48,076 nucleotides of DNA from Myxococcota bacterium. Lineage in GTDB: Bacteria > Myxococcota > XYA12-FULL-58-9 > JASMKV01. The position numbers were made by a program, and so were the translations under genes. This document shows, in pieces, positions 8,250 through 17,386 of this stretch. Within the stretch, counting starts at the first letter, position 1; each line of letters starts with the position of its first letter. Location: the NCBI GenBank assembly GCA_030749035.1, contig JASMKV010000262.1, forward strand, positions 1 to 48,076. The letters are read 5' to 3'. Below the pieces are notes generated by a model that worked only from the letters and a program-made list of their open reading frames with translations, searched no databases and was not told the DNA's origin.

Positions 8250-9269
8250 CTAGCGAATAACCAAAAGATCTTGAATATCTAAGAGTCCAACGGGCCGATT
8301 CTTGTTGTCCACGACGATCACTTGATCAATTTTGTTCTCACGCATCATATGTATCGTGTCCGCAACAAGTTCATTCTCGCGAAGCGTTTTAGGATGCAGA
8401 TGCATAAATTGTTCAATGGGCTGCTGCATATCCAGCTGATTGTCTTGTGCGATCAAGCGCCGCAAATCCCCATCGGTAAACAAGCCGACCAAGACTCCAT
8501 CTGTATCAACCACGGAAGTGGCGCCGGGGCGCCCCTGTGTATGGGTCATGGTATCGAGCGCCTCAGCGAGTGTGATCTTACTGAAAACAATAGGATTTTC
8601 TTCGCCCGTTCGCATGATTTCACGAACCTCAATGAGTTTCTTGCCGAGGCTGCCCCCGGGATGAAAACAGGCATATTCTTGACGACCAAAGCCGCGTAAA
8701 TTGAATAGGCACATTGCCAACGCATCACCCAAAACCATGGAGACTGTTGTGCTGGCTGTAGGCACAAGGCCCATCGGACATGCTTCGGCGACAGGTCCGA
8801 TGCTTAGGGTGATGGTGGCATGTTGCGCCAGGCTTGATTCGGCATCTCCAGTCATGGCGATAAGTGGCACCCCTTGTTCCTTAAGGGGTTGAACGATTTG
8901 CAGTATTTCAGCGGATTCACCACTGTTAGAGAGTGCCAACACGACATCATCGTTGGTGATGCGGCCAAGATCGCCATGCACCATATCTCCAGCGTGGACA
9001 TAAAGTGATGGTGTGCCGGTCGAGGCCAGAGTTGCCGATATCTTTTGCCCAACCAATCCACTTTTACCCATACCGGTGACCACGACATGTCCTTTAGATT
9101 GCAGTATGAGCTCAATCGCTTGGATGAAATTGCCGTTGATGTGGTTGCCTAGAGCTTGAACGGCTCGGCTTTCAACTTCGATAATCTGTCGGGCCTCTTC
9201 GAGAATGTCATCAGCGGCAAAAAGTTTGGGCTTTGCATTCGGGTCGGCTATCTGCTTCGAGCTCGTCAT
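8250..9269 (-). CDS. kdsD: Arabinose-5-phosphate isomerase, KdsD/KpsF/GutQ family
   Basis: Converts ribulose-5-phosphate to arabinose-5-phosphate, the first step of Kdo synthesis for lipopolysaccharide. An SIS sugar-isomerase domain comes first, with TGMGKSGLVGQKISATLASTGTP, HGDLGRI and LSNSGES. A pair of CBS domains follows, ending DQVIVVDNKNRPVGLLDIQDLL. The frame can be extended to a TTG at 9314, but the extra 15 residues (WRRFKRVARS) are not family-like, so the ATG at 9269 is preferred. That gives 339 residues, close to the family norm of about 330. The gene is divergent from the lipid kinase across 384 nt of non-coding DNA. Confidence 0.93.
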   Translation of the reverse strand: MTSSKQIADPNAKPKLFAADDILEEARQIIEVESRAVQALGNHINGNFIQAIELILQSKGHVVVTGMGKSGLVGQKISATLASTGTPSLYVHAGDMVHGDLGRITNDDVVLALSNSGESAEILQIVQPLKEQGVPLIAMTGDAESSLAQHATITLSIGPVAEACPMGLVPTASTTVSMVLGDALAMCLFNLRGFGRQEYACFHPGGSLGKKLIEVREIMRTGEENPIVFSKITLAEALDTMTHTQGRPGATSVVDTDGVLVGLFTDGDLRRLIAQDNQLDMQQPIEQFMHLHPKTLRENELVADTIHMMRENKIDQVIVVDNKNRPVGLLDIQDLLVIR

Positions 9270-9403
9270 GATGGGGCCGCTTCTAGCAACTCGTTTAAAT
9301 CTTCGCCAGTCCAAAATGTTGAAAATGTGCTTTAGATCGACACAAACAAGGTTAAATTAAATAAAAACATTAGGTTAAGGATCATTATTGGACATCAAGT
9401 CTT

Positions 9404-9535
9404 CCGGATTGGCGTTTTGGAGTGAACCCTTGTTTCCTGACTAATCCGGTATTGGGTTGATTCGTGTGTGTAAATAAAACCCAGAGAGTGGCCAAGATCG
9501 CTCTTAAGCATTTAAAATGCAAGAGCTATTTCTTT
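9404..9535 (+). other. Non-coding divergent region with possible structured RNA
   Basis: The 384 nt between kdsD and the lipid kinase (9270-9653) have no convincing gene. On the plus strand CCGGATT (9404-9410) can pair with AATCCGG (9443-9449). AACCC inside that loop (9425-9429) can pair with GGGTT outside it (9454-9458), which would be a pseudoknot. The same GGGTT can instead pair with AACCC at 9478-9482. A terminator hairpin follows at 9500. The layout resembles a small RNA or an attenuated leader, but this is inference from pairing alone. The CGTATTCG octamer occurs twice between 9565 and 9635. Confidence 0.35.
9500..9535 (+). terminator. Strong intrinsic terminator with no gene upstream
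   Basis: GCTCTT (9500-9505) pairs with AAGAGC (9521-9526), and GCATTT (9508-9513) pairs with AAATGC (9515-9520). This makes a 12-bp stem with an AA bulge and almost no loop as written; in practice the inner A-T pairs would open. The tail 9527-9535 is TATTTCTTT. The U-rich tail is on the plus-strand side only, so it should end a plus-strand transcript begun within 9270-9500, ahead of the lipid kinase. Confidence 0.6.
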
Positions 9536-9653
9536 AAGCCGTCTCGTTAGTGGCTCTTCAGGGCAAAAGTCGTATTCGGGGCTAGCCGAAACAAAGCCCT
9601 TAATGTTAAGGTAGCCGTATTCGTATAGGCCCTGCCAGAATAAGAGGAGTATC

Positions 9654-10793
9654 ATGTTAACTTCTGTTCCAGAGCATGATTCGACGACGAAAAATGCGCG
9701 CGCGTTGGAGTTGCCGGTACAGGTGGCCAGTCCAGAGCGTGTGGCCATCTTGCTCAATCGCAATGCCCGGCGTGTGAGCGATCGTTTGGCACGTACCCTG
9801 GAGCGTGTGGTCGGCCCAGAGAATGTCTTTTATTCGCGTAATTTGGAGGAGGCGGAAGCTTTTTCCCGTGAAATTGTCCAGCGCGGTTACGGCACAGTCG
9901 TTTGTGGTGGGGGTGATGGGACTTTGGTTCAGGGCATTAATCTCATTCAGAATTATGTGCACTCTGCCAATGCTTGGCGCGTGGATCGGTACGAGCGTAC
10001 GAATGAAAAGCAGACTCTCTTGGCGACGCCACGCTTTGCTTTTTTGCGTTTGGGCACCGGTAATGCGATTAGTAAACTGGTCGGCGCGACTGATCCAGTC
10101 AATGATTTGAAGCGCATTGTTGATTTTGTGCCGGGCAGAACCCATCATATGCCGTTGATTGAAAGTGCCGGCGAACGATTCTTTTTTGCCGGCATGGGCT
10201 ATGATTCGATTCTTTTGAACGATTATAATTGGCTAAAGCAACACACACACAATCGCTTGATTAAACCTTTTCTGCATACGGTTGGGGGATATTTTGCCGC
10301 TCTTTTTATGCGGACTTTACCCAATTGGTGGCTTGGTCGTGCTGGCCGTTTTGAAGCGAAGGTGATTTCGCGCAAAGAAGCCTACTATGTCGATCCCCGA
10401 CGTGGTGATTGCATTGAGTATATTGCGCCAGGCAGTGTGTTGTTTGAGGGACCGGCCACACTTCTTTCGCTGGGTACCTGCCCATTTTATGGTTATGGCC
10501 TCAAGATTTTTCCTTTTGCACGCATGATGTCGGGCAAGATGCATTTGCGCATTGGCATGCTGGATCCACTTCGGGTCTTGGTGAATTTACCGAGTCTATG
10601 GAAAGGCGCTTATCGACATCCCAAATTGGTGCAGGACTTTCTTGTTGAAGATATTAGTGTGGAGCTCGGCAGTCCTTATCCTTATCAGCACTCGGGTGAC
10701 GCGCAGGGTATGCGTGATCAAGTCGACTTTAAGATTAGCGATGAAATGCTACGCTTGGTTGACCTTTATCCACCGCGAAGAACAAGCTATTGA
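9654..10793 (+). CDS. Diacylglycerol kinase-type lipid kinase
   Basis: Protein of 379 residues with the DAGK catalytic fold: LLNRNARRVSDRLARTLERV (about 33-52), the nucleotide loop CGGGDGTLVQGINLI, and LRLGTGNAISKLVGA. This family phosphorylates diacylglycerol, ceramide or related lipids using ATP. The exact substrate cannot be read from the sequence. The C-terminal half is longer than in the 300-residue YegS/DgkB proteins and ends DMYPPRRTSY-like in a basic tail (VDLYPPRRTSY). The ATG has an AGAGGAG ribosome site. The downstream penicillin-binding protein starts 35 nt later, so the two may form an envelope-related operon. Confidence 0.88.
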   Translation: MLTSVPEHDSTTKNARALELPVQVASPERVAILLNRNARRVSDRLARTLERVVGPENVFYSRNLEEAEAFSREIVQRGYGTVVCGGGDGTLVQGINLIQNYVHSANAWRVDRYERTNEKQTLLATPRFAFLRLGTGNAISKLVGATDPVNDLKRIVDFVPGRTHHMPLIESAGERFFFAGMGYDSILLNDYNWLKQHTHNRLIKPFLHTVGGYFAALFMRTLPNWWLGRAGRFEAKVISRKEAYYVDPRRGDCIEYIAPGSVLFEGPATLLSLGTCPFYGYGLKIFPFARMMSGKMHLRIGMLDPLRVLVNLPSLWKGAYRHPKLVQDFLVEDISVELGSPYPYQHSGDAQGMRDQVDFKISDEMLRLVDLYPPRRTSY

Positions 10794-10828
10794 TGCACTG
10801 AGCCGCCGAGGGCATTGAAGAGGCAAGC

Positions 10829-13327
10829 GTGAAAAAACTTTGGCAAAATTATATGGGCAGGTTTGTATTGGGCACACTGGTCTTGGGTGTGGTCTGCGCC
10901 ATTTCTTTGGTTGTTGTTTATAATGAACTGACGGCCAATTTGCCCACGATTGCCCAGTTGGCTGAGTATGACCCGCCACAAAGCACACTCGTTTATTCCG
11001 ATGAAGGGCAATTGATTGGTCGCTTTGAAAAAGAGTTTCGCCGCCTTGTTGCATTTGAAAAGATACCTCAGCATTTGATCCATGCATTTTTAGCGGCAGA
11101 AGATGCCGATTTTTTTAGCCATGAAGGATTGGATTACTGGGGCATTTTGCGGGCTGCTTTGAAGAACCTTAGACCTGGTGCGCATCTTCAGGGCGCAAGC
11201 ACCATTACACAGCAAATTGTAAAAACGATGATTGTGGGTACGGAGCGTTCTTATAAGCGCAAGCTAAGAGAAGCGATTTTGGCCAGGCGTTTAGAGCAAA
11301 GCCTTACGAAAGAACAAATTTTATATATTTATCTGAATCAAATTTATTTTGGCTCGGGGGCTTATGGTGTTGAGGCTGCGGCAAAAATCTATTTTGATAA
11401 AAACGTGACACAGCTTTCGGTTGGCGAAGCCGCTTATTTGGCAGCAATCCCTAAAAACCCAAGTCGCTATACGCTGATCAAAGATCCTGCCGCGGCAAAA
11501 GAAAGACAAACTTATGTTCTTAAACAAATGTTTGCCCATGGCTGGTTGACCCAGTCTCTTATGGAGAAGTCGATTGGCAAGGCGGTTCCGGCGCCATCTT
11601 CGCTTGATCAAGGATTTGTCGTGTCAAAGCATTATGTCGAACATGTGCGACGGATTTTGGCTGCGGACTTTTCGGAGAAAGAGCTTTTCGAAGGTGGCAT
11701 GAAGATTTATACAGGACTGCGCTTAAAGGCGCAAAAGGAAGCATTTCGTGCGCTAAGGCAAGGGCTTGAGCAGATCGCTCGCACACAGGGGTTTCAGGGG
11801 GCCAGGCAACGCCTTGAGGCAGATGTGTTTCGTGAATATTTAGAGTTGGTGCATCAAGATTTGGAAAAAAAATCGATTTTGTTTGCACGTTTACATGCGT
11901 CACCACAAAGTCAAACAACCTATATTTGGAATTTTGAAAAGCTTGATGAACTTGATGGTTTAAGTTTAGCTGATTTGAAAAGCACGATGCAGGTTTTACG
12001 ACTTGAGCCAGGGTTGCAAGTCAAAGTTCCTATCACGAAAGTGAATTCAATAGAGGACCGTATCGAATTTGATTTAGGAGAATGTGTGGGGCATGTTTCG
12101 CTTGACGAGATGAAATGGGCCCGGCCATTTTCCCCTCAAGGGTGGACGCCAGCACCAAAAGACCTCAGCGAAATTGTTCGCCGCGGTGACTTTTTAAAGG
12201 TTGAGATTCTTGAAAAGGGAATTGAAAGCGCTGGTGATAAGAATTGCCAGCTGGCGGTCAAAGTGATTCCAGAACCGGTGGTTCAAGGTGCCTTTGTGGT
12301 GCTCGATCCGCATACTTTTATGGTCAATGCGATGATTGGTGGATATGAGGGTTCGGGGCGCGGCTTTAACCGGGTGACACAAGCCTTACGGCAACCGGGC
12401 TCGGCGTTTAAGCCCATTGTGTACGCGACAGCTTTAGCGCAAGGCTTGATTCACCAAGCAAGTCTTTGTGCCGATACGCCGATTGTTGTTCGTGATGTTG
12501 TGAGTGGAGAAGTTTGGAAACCGCAAAATTATGAGACCGGTGAATTTTCAGGGAATATAACGCAGAGGCTGGCCCTGGCATGGTCTAAGAATACTTGTGC
12601 CGTTAAGCTCTTTGAAAAATTAGGCGGTGAAGAGGTTCTCAAAATGGCAGAGAGTTTGGGTGTAAAGAGCACTTTACCAGATTCTTTGAGTTTGGCTCTG
12701 GGCTCGGGGGAGATGTCTCCGCTCGAATTGGCAAAGGTTTACGCGACTTTTGCCTCAGGAGGATTTAATACAGATCCTATTTTTGTTCGTAAAATTACAG
12801 ATAAAAAAGGAAAAATTGTTTTAGACAAAAAGCGCACTTTATCACAAATGTTGCCGCCACAACTTGCTTACGTGCTGACCGACATGCTCAAGGCAGTTTT
12901 TGTGCAAGGCACTGCAAAAAAATACAGCAGTCAAAAACACGTGTTTGCTGGCAAGACGGGGACATCTGACGAGTCGCGCGACGCTTGGTTTGTGGGCTAT
13001 TCACCTGAATTGGTCGCTCTAAGCTGGGTGGGTTTTGATGATAATCAATCCTTAGGTCGCGCCACCGGTGGCTCTCACGCTTTACCCATTTGGTCCGATT
13101 TTATGGAATCGATGTTGGACAATGAACCGCAAAGGGATTTTGCACAGCCTCCAGATATTGTTTTCTTGAGTGTTGATCGGGTCAATGGAAGCCTGCAGGA
13201 AACATCGCAAAGTGTGTCGATGGCATTTCAGAAGGACAATTTGCCGCGTGAACAGATGCAAGATCACGACAGCATTTTTATTGCGGATGATGAAGAAGAA
13301 AATGCATTGTTCTACGAACGACCTTAG
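10829..13327 (+). CDS. mrcA: Class A penicillin-binding protein (bifunctional glycosyltransferase/transpeptidase)
   Basis: Peptidoglycan polymerase and cross-linker anchored in the inner membrane by a helix at about 11-31. The GT51 domain has the catalytic E91 in EDADFFSHEG, QGASTITQQIVK (121-132), RKLREAILARRLE and YLNQIYFGSGAYGVEAAA. A linker domain of about 180 residues precedes the transpeptidase, where S525-AFK, S586-K-N and K709-TGT are the three active-site motifs. At 832 residues it is PBP1A-like in length and layout. The start is a GTG with GAAGAGG upstream. The C-terminus ends in an acidic stretch (DDEEENALF). Its TAG overlaps the convergent tsaB stop by 4 nt. Confidence 0.96.
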   Translation: MKKLWQNYMGRFVLGTLVLGVVCAISLVVVYNELTANLPTIAQLAEYDPPQSTLVYSDEGQLIGRFEKEFRRLVAFEKIPQHLIHAFLAAEDADFFSHEGLDYWGILRAALKNLRPGAHLQGASTITQQIVKTMIVGTERSYKRKLREAILARRLEQSLTKEQILYIYLNQIYFGSGAYGVEAAAKIYFDKNVTQLSVGEAAYLAAIPKNPSRYTLIKDPAAAKERQTYVLKQMFAHGWLTQSLMEKSIGKAVPAPSSLDQGFVVSKHYVEHVRRILAADFSEKELFEGGMKIYTGLRLKAQKEAFRALRQGLEQIARTQGFQGARQRLEADVFREYLELVHQDLEKKSILFARLHASPQSQTTYIWNFEKLDELDGLSLADLKSTMQVLRLEPGLQVKVPITKVNSIEDRIEFDLGECVGHVSLDEMKWARPFSPQGWTPAPKDLSEIVRRGDFLKVEILEKGIESAGDKNCQLAVKVIPEPVVQGAFVVLDPHTFMVNAMIGGYEGSGRGFNRVTQALRQPGSAFKPIVYATALAQGLIHQASLCADTPIVVRDVVSGEVWKPQNYETGEFSGNITQRLALAWSKNTCAVKLFEKLGGEEVLKMAESLGVKSTLPDSLSLALGSGEMSPLELAKVYATFASGGFNTDPIFVRKITDKKGKIVLDKKRTLSQMLPPQLAYVLTDMLKAVFVQGTAKKYSSQKHVFAGKTGTSDESRDAWFVGYSPELVALSWVGFDDNQSLGRATGGSHALPIWSDFMESMLDNEPQRDFAQPPDIVFLSVDRVNGSLQETSQSVSMAFQKDNLPREQMQDHDSIFIADDEEENALFYERP

Positions 13328-14055
13328 GTGTTTTTTATATTTTCTTCAGCAGCAGAGAGTCTCAAATAAGCGGGGCTCAATTCTTCAAGTGCAAGATATT
13401 GGCCTTTCTGAATCTCGTCTTGTTTAAGCATCAAGGCTTGTTCTGTTTTCATCTGCTGTGTTGTGAAAACAAATTGCTCTGAGGCCTTAAGATAAGGTTT
13501 GAGCAAAGCAGCCGCTTCGCCCAAAAGGGTGACGGGGTCGTCTTGAAGCGCATTTAAGTGCGCGGCCAAAGCTTCGGGATGGTAGAGCCCCACAGGGATA
13601 ATGCAATTAAGCGCATCGTTGTTTTTCTTAAAGGCACCAGCAAAAAGTTCACCCCTTTGGGCATTTCTTGTGGGGACGATAATCTTTGCATGATGGCTCA
13701 GGGCCAGCGCTTCTAAGGAACAAAACCCATAGAGGGGAACCTGTGCGCCGAGAGCAAGTCCTTTCATTGTTGCAAGCCCCACCCGTAGCCCAGTAAATGA
13801 TCCCGGTCCCAGTCCAATAAGCATTGTATGGATTTCGTTGAGGGGTATTTTGGCTTCTTTAAGGCAAGCTTGTATGGATATGAGTATCGATTCTGAAGGT
13901 TTTTGGGTTGCTGGGCATGTGGTTTCAAAGAGTGTGTGGGTCGATGCATTATAACAGCCCATCAGTGCCAATGTATCAGATGTGTCCAATATAAGGGCCG
14001 AACCGGACTTTGCGGATAAGTGCGCTATTTTTTCACATCGAAAGCTAAGCGACAT
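13324..14055 (-). CDS. tsaB: tRNA threonylcarbamoyladenosine biosynthesis protein TsaB
   Basis: Scaffold partner of TsaD in making t6A37 of ANN-decoding tRNAs. It has ASKHA-fold marks: ALILDTSDTLALMGCY at the N-terminus and GLGPGSFTGLRVGLATMKGLALG (about 86-108). The length of 243 is normal, with about 15 extra N-terminal residues before the first strand. It is the last gene of the pyrH operon. Its ATG shares one base with the rseP stop (TAATG), which implies coupled translation. Its stop overlaps that of the convergent penicillin-binding protein. Confidence 0.93.
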   Translation of the reverse strand: MSLSFRCEKIAHLSAKSGSALILDTSDTLALMGCYNASTHTLFETTCPATQKPSESILISIQACLKEAKIPLNEIHTMLIGLGPGSFTGLRVGLATMKGLALGAQVPLYGFCSLEALALSHHAKIIVPTRNAQRGELFAGAFKKNNDALNCIIPVGLYHPEALAAHLNALQDDPVTLLGEAAALLKPYLKASEQFVFTTQQMKTEQALMLKQDEIQKGQYLALEELSPAYLRLSAAEENIKNT

Positions 14056-15734
14056 TAACCCAACACATACCGGATGATGTCATTGTGAAAGACGAGAACC
14101 ATCAAGAGCAAGAGCATCCCAAGGCCAAAGACATTTGCCAGTTCACGAAACCGCATTGGCGGAGGCCTACGTCGAATTGCTTCGTAAGCAAGAAACATGA
14201 GTTGACCGCCATCCAAAACAGGCAGTGGGAAGAGATTTAATATACCCAAATTGACACTGATCATCGCAAACATGCGAAAGAAAAAGTCCCAGCCCCGTTT
14301 TGCACTTTTTTCGGCGATGACAAAAAGCATAATGGGACCGCCCATCGTGTCTAAGGGAATGACGCCCTGAACAATTTTAGCAATACCTTTAATGATCAGA
14401 CTCATGTCTTCAAGGACTTGTAAGTTCGCCTCATAAAAAGCTTCTCCGAGGCTGACTTGGCGCTCCAAGAGATAGGTATCAAGAACCGTGTTGTTGTTAT
14501 GTGCACCAAAGCGATAAACTGTGCGTTTGTTTTTAAAATCGTCTGTTTCTTCCCTGGCTTCGAGTTGGACTTGGGTTTCTTTTATTTCCATACCGCGCTG
14601 ATAGCTTAAATGAAAACGTGCGCGTGCATCGCTGCCTTGAAATGCAGAGAGGTCTATGGCCCAAACACCGATGGGTGTGGCAGGAGATATTCCATCTTCG
14701 TTTTCGATGGCGACAGAAAGCAATCGGTCGTTTTTGAGAAGCCCAGCTTTTGCCGCAGGGCTACCTTCTTCAACCTCATCAATAATGGTGTCCATATTGA
14801 TTAAGCCTGTGTAAAAAAGAGAATCGGCCGAGGAGAAAGCGTCGTTTTTAAGTTCTTGCGGGAAGTCAACGGGCACAAGCTCTTTGCTGATTTCTTGTTC
14901 GCCACGTTTAAGACTCAGCTCTATGTTTGACTGTGCTGACAACCCGGCAAAGAGCTGGCGGACTTCGTGCCAGGCGTTGATGTCACTCTTGTTGATGGAA
15001 AGGATTTGGTCACCGGTTTCAATACCCGCTAAGGCGGCAGGACTTGTTTCATCAATCACGGCAACAATCGGTTTGAGATATTGAAGAGAAATGCCAATAC
15101 GCCCTTTGGTTTCTTGCTCTTTGAAGACATTTTCCCGGCTATGTGCTTCTGGGCGCAGGGTTCCTGTATGTATTTGACCATGACGCTCGTAATCGATTTG
15201 TAAATCTTTGCCCGGATTTGTCGCAATCACTTGTCTTAGTTGCTCCCAGTGCTCTGTTTCTTCTCCGTTGACCGCGCGTATCGTATCGCCGGGCCGCAGT
15301 CCTGCTTGCCAAGCGGGCTGTCCTTTTGAGACGATGCCCAGCTTGGTCGCACCGAATTGGTGGGTGCCACTGAACATGAAAAAATACACAATTAAAGCTA
15401 AAATAAGATTAAAGGCAGGGCCCGCAAAGGCAATCGCAGCACGTTGCCAAATTGGTTTTGCATCAAAGCTACGGCCTTCATCTTCTGGGGCAATCTCTTC
15501 ATCTTCTCCAGGAATTTCGCCAAGCATTTTGACATATCCGCCCAAAGGTAGAGCGCGGAGTTGATATTGGGTTTCGCCTTTTTCGTAGCTAAAAAGTTTA
15601 GGCCCAAAACCAAGAGCAAAGCGTAGAACTTTAACATCGCAAGCTTTGGCAACCAGAAAGTGCCCAAGTTCATGAAAGAAAATGAGCGCGCCGATAAGAA
15701 TAATGAACCAATGTGCATTTTGTAGAATATACAT
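14055..15734 (-). CDS. rseP: Site-2 intramembrane metalloprotease RseP, with three PDZ domains
   Basis: Inner-membrane zinc protease of the M50 family that cleaves anti-sigma factors and signal peptides within the membrane. The zinc site H21-E-L-G-H25 is in the first helix, GYVKM follows at 66-70, and the second metal-binding segment NLFPLPVLDGG is at 500-510. At 559 residues it exceeds the roughly 450 of E. coli RseP. The extra length comes from PDZ-like repeats: I can delimit three, at about 131-195, 215-290 and 310-395, where two is usual. AGGAAAAA precedes the ATG. The dxr gene often found between cdsA and rseP is absent. Confidence 0.95.
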   Translation of the reverse strand: MYILQNAHWFIILIGALIFFHELGHFLVAKACDVKVLRFALGFGPKLFSYEKGETQYQLRALPLGGYVKMLGEIPGEDEEIAPEDEGRSFDAKPIWQRAAIAFAGPAFNLILALIVYFFMFSGTHQFGATKLGIVSKGQPAWQAGLRPGDTIRAVNGEETEHWEQLRQVIATNPGKDLQIDYERHGQIHTGTLRPEAHSRENVFKEQETKGRIGISLQYLKPIVAVIDETSPAALAGIETGDQILSINKSDINAWHEVRQLFAGLSAQSNIELSLKRGEQEISKELVPVDFPQELKNDAFSSADSLFYTGLINMDTIIDEVEEGSPAAKAGLLKNDRLLSVAIENEDGISPATPIGVWAIDLSAFQGSDARARFHLSYQRGMEIKETQVQLEAREETDDFKNKRTVYRFGAHNNNTVLDTYLLERQVSLGEAFYEANLQVLEDMSLIIKGIAKIVQGVIPLDTMGGPIMLFVIAEKSAKRGWDFFFRMFAMISVNLGILNLFPLPVLDGGQLMFLAYEAIRRRPPPMRFRELANVFGLGMLLLLMVLVFHNDIIRYVLG

Positions 15735-15799
15735 TTTTTTCCTATTTTCTAATTTACGCTATCTTTCATGGGGATGGCTACCGCTTTATATTGTCCTTT

Positions 15800-16612
15800 T
15801 TAGGCTCCGGACAAGTCTAAAAAGATGGTGCAATAACAATAAGTAAGGGGGATGACAAAAAGAAAAGCATCAAACCTGTCGAGGATGCCGCCGTGACCGG
15901 GTAAAAGTTTTGAGCTGTCTTTGACCTGATAGGCCCGTTTAAGCATGGATTCGGCTAAATCTCCGAGTATTCCAGAAATGGCGATAAGCAAGCCCAAGGC
16001 CAGGGCATGGCCCAGGCTGATGGGTAACTTTAAAAGGCTGACCAGGCTAACGCTGCAAACCAGTGCTCCAGCGATGGCCCCATAGGCGCCGGCCCGGGTT
16101 TTACCCGGAGAAATCACAGGATAGAGCTTTTCTTTACCCCAGGCGCGACCGGTAAAATAGGCGGCAGTATCACCGGCCCACGTTGTAAGAAGCGCCAGCA
16201 GGACGAGGCCCAAGCCTTCAGGAGATTCCCGCAAATTGCTTAGAAAAGGCAAAAGGGAAAAGCAATAAAATAGACCGAAGAAAAGGACACCCAATTTGCT
16301 TATGGAGCTGTCGATCGGCAGGGGATCACGAAGAAAAGCCACAAAAAGAAGCAAAAGCAGGCAAGCCTGAAAAAGGTTGGCATGCGTGTTGGGCAAAATG
16401 GTTAAAGCACGTAAGCATATGGTGATGCCGAGTAAGAAAGTGAGAATTCGCAGCGATAATTTTATATCGCGAAAAGTCATGTTCAGAAATTCATACCACA
16501 TCAGTCCACATAGGATGAGGCAGATTAGGGCAAGCGGCATACCGCCGAGATAAATAAGCCACAAGAGCAGGGGACCCAAAAGGGCAGCAACCATTATTCG
16601 ATGTTTCAGCAT
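15800..16612 (-). CDS. cdsA: Phosphatidate cytidylyltransferase
   Basis: Makes CDP-diacylglycerol from phosphatidate and CTP, the branch point of phospholipid synthesis. It is a 270-residue polytopic membrane protein with the family signature at its C-terminus: ESMLKRAYQVKD followed by LLPGHGGILDRFDA. SPGKTRAGAYG lies in the middle. It begins 3 nt after the uppS stop. The gap of 65 nt to rseP is the longest inside this operon and contains no gene. Confidence 0.96.
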   Translation of the reverse strand: MLKHRIMVAALLGPLLLWLIYLGGMPLALICLILCGLMWYEFLNMTFRDIKLSLRILTFLLGITICLRALTILPNTHANLFQACLLLLLFVAFLRDPLPIDSSISKLGVLFFGLFYCFSLLPFLSNLRESPEGLGLVLLALLTTWAGDTAAYFTGRAWGKEKLYPVISPGKTRAGAYGAIAGALVCSVSLVSLLKLPISLGHALALGLLIAISGILGDLAESMLKRAYQVKDSSKLLPGHGGILDRFDAFLFVIPLTYCYCTIFLDLSGA

Positions 16613-16615
16613 GTT

Positions 16616-17380
16616 TTAAAGCCCAGATGAACTCGCGAGTTGAATATCCACATCGCCGAATCTTCTTTGGCGATTCGCATAGTCGTTTAAAGCGGTATCA
16701 AAATGGGCACGGGAAAAATCAGGCCACAAGGTATCGGTAAAGTGCAATTCTGCATAGGCCATTTGCCAGAGAAGGAAGTTGGAAATGCGATATTCTCCAG
16801 AGGTTCGTATGATAAGGTCGGGATCAGGCAGGTCTTTGGTAAAAAGTTTTTCCGCCAAGACTTTTTCGGTCAAATCTTCAGCTTGCCAGTTTTTTGCGAG
16901 AGCTTCATGATAAACATTCTTCATCGCATGAATAATTTCTTCCCGACTTCCGTAATTTAAAGCGAGAGTGAGGGTCATTTTCGTATTTTTTTTCGTTTCA
17001 TCGGTCAGCTGGTTGACCGCATTTTGTGTCGTTTCAGGAAGAGAGAGCAAATCACCAATGGTGCTGAAGCGGATATGGTTATCCATTAAGGTGTCGCGTT
17101 CTTTGACACAATATTCTTCAAGCAAGTTCATCAAGCCATTAATTTCTTGAACAGGCCGTTTCCAGTTCTGAATCGAGAACGAGTAGAGCGTTAAGTGTGG
17201 AATTTCGAGTTCTCGGGAATAGGTGGTGATGTCACGGACAATTTTAGCCCCTTCTCGATGTCCCTCTATACGTGGCAGCTGACGATTGAGAGCCCAGCGG
17301 CCATTGCCATCCATAATAATGGCAACATGCTGTGGAAGGTTGGCTTCCTGTGGGATTTCTTGTGATGCGGGGTGGGCCAT
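16616..17380 (-). CDS. uppS: Undecaprenyl diphosphate synthase (cis-prenyltransferase)
   Basis: Builds the C55 lipid carrier for peptidoglycan and other envelope polymers from FPP and IPP. The MDGNGRWA motif with catalytic D24, H41 in EGHREGA, IIRTSGEYRISNFLLWQ and AYAELHFTDTLWPDF are present. The length of 254 is normal. One change stands out: the near-invariant SENW motif reads S69-I-Q-N-W, with Gln at the position of E. coli Glu81, which is linked to substrate handling. The codon (17168-17170) is unambiguous. It follows frr by 6 nt with no strong ribosome site. Confidence 0.95.
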   Translation of the reverse strand: MAHPASQEIPQEANLPQHVAIIMDGNGRWALNRQLPRIEGHREGAKIVRDITTYSRELEIPHLTLYSFSIQNWKRPVQEINGLMNLLEEYCVKERDTLMDNHIRFSTIGDLLSLPETTQNAVNQLTDETKKNTKMTLTLALNYGSREEIIHAMKNVYHEALAKNWQAEDLTEKVLAEKLFTKDLPDPDLIIRTSGEYRISNFLLWQMAYAELHFTDTLWPDFSRAHFDTALNDYANRQRRFGDVDIQLASSSGL

Positions 17381-17386
17381 TGGAGC

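Noticed and set aside
9512-9763. Minus-strand frame of 83 codons across the lipid-kinase start
   Set aside because: It overlaps the terminator hairpin and the coding start of the kinase, has no ribosome site and no recognisable product.
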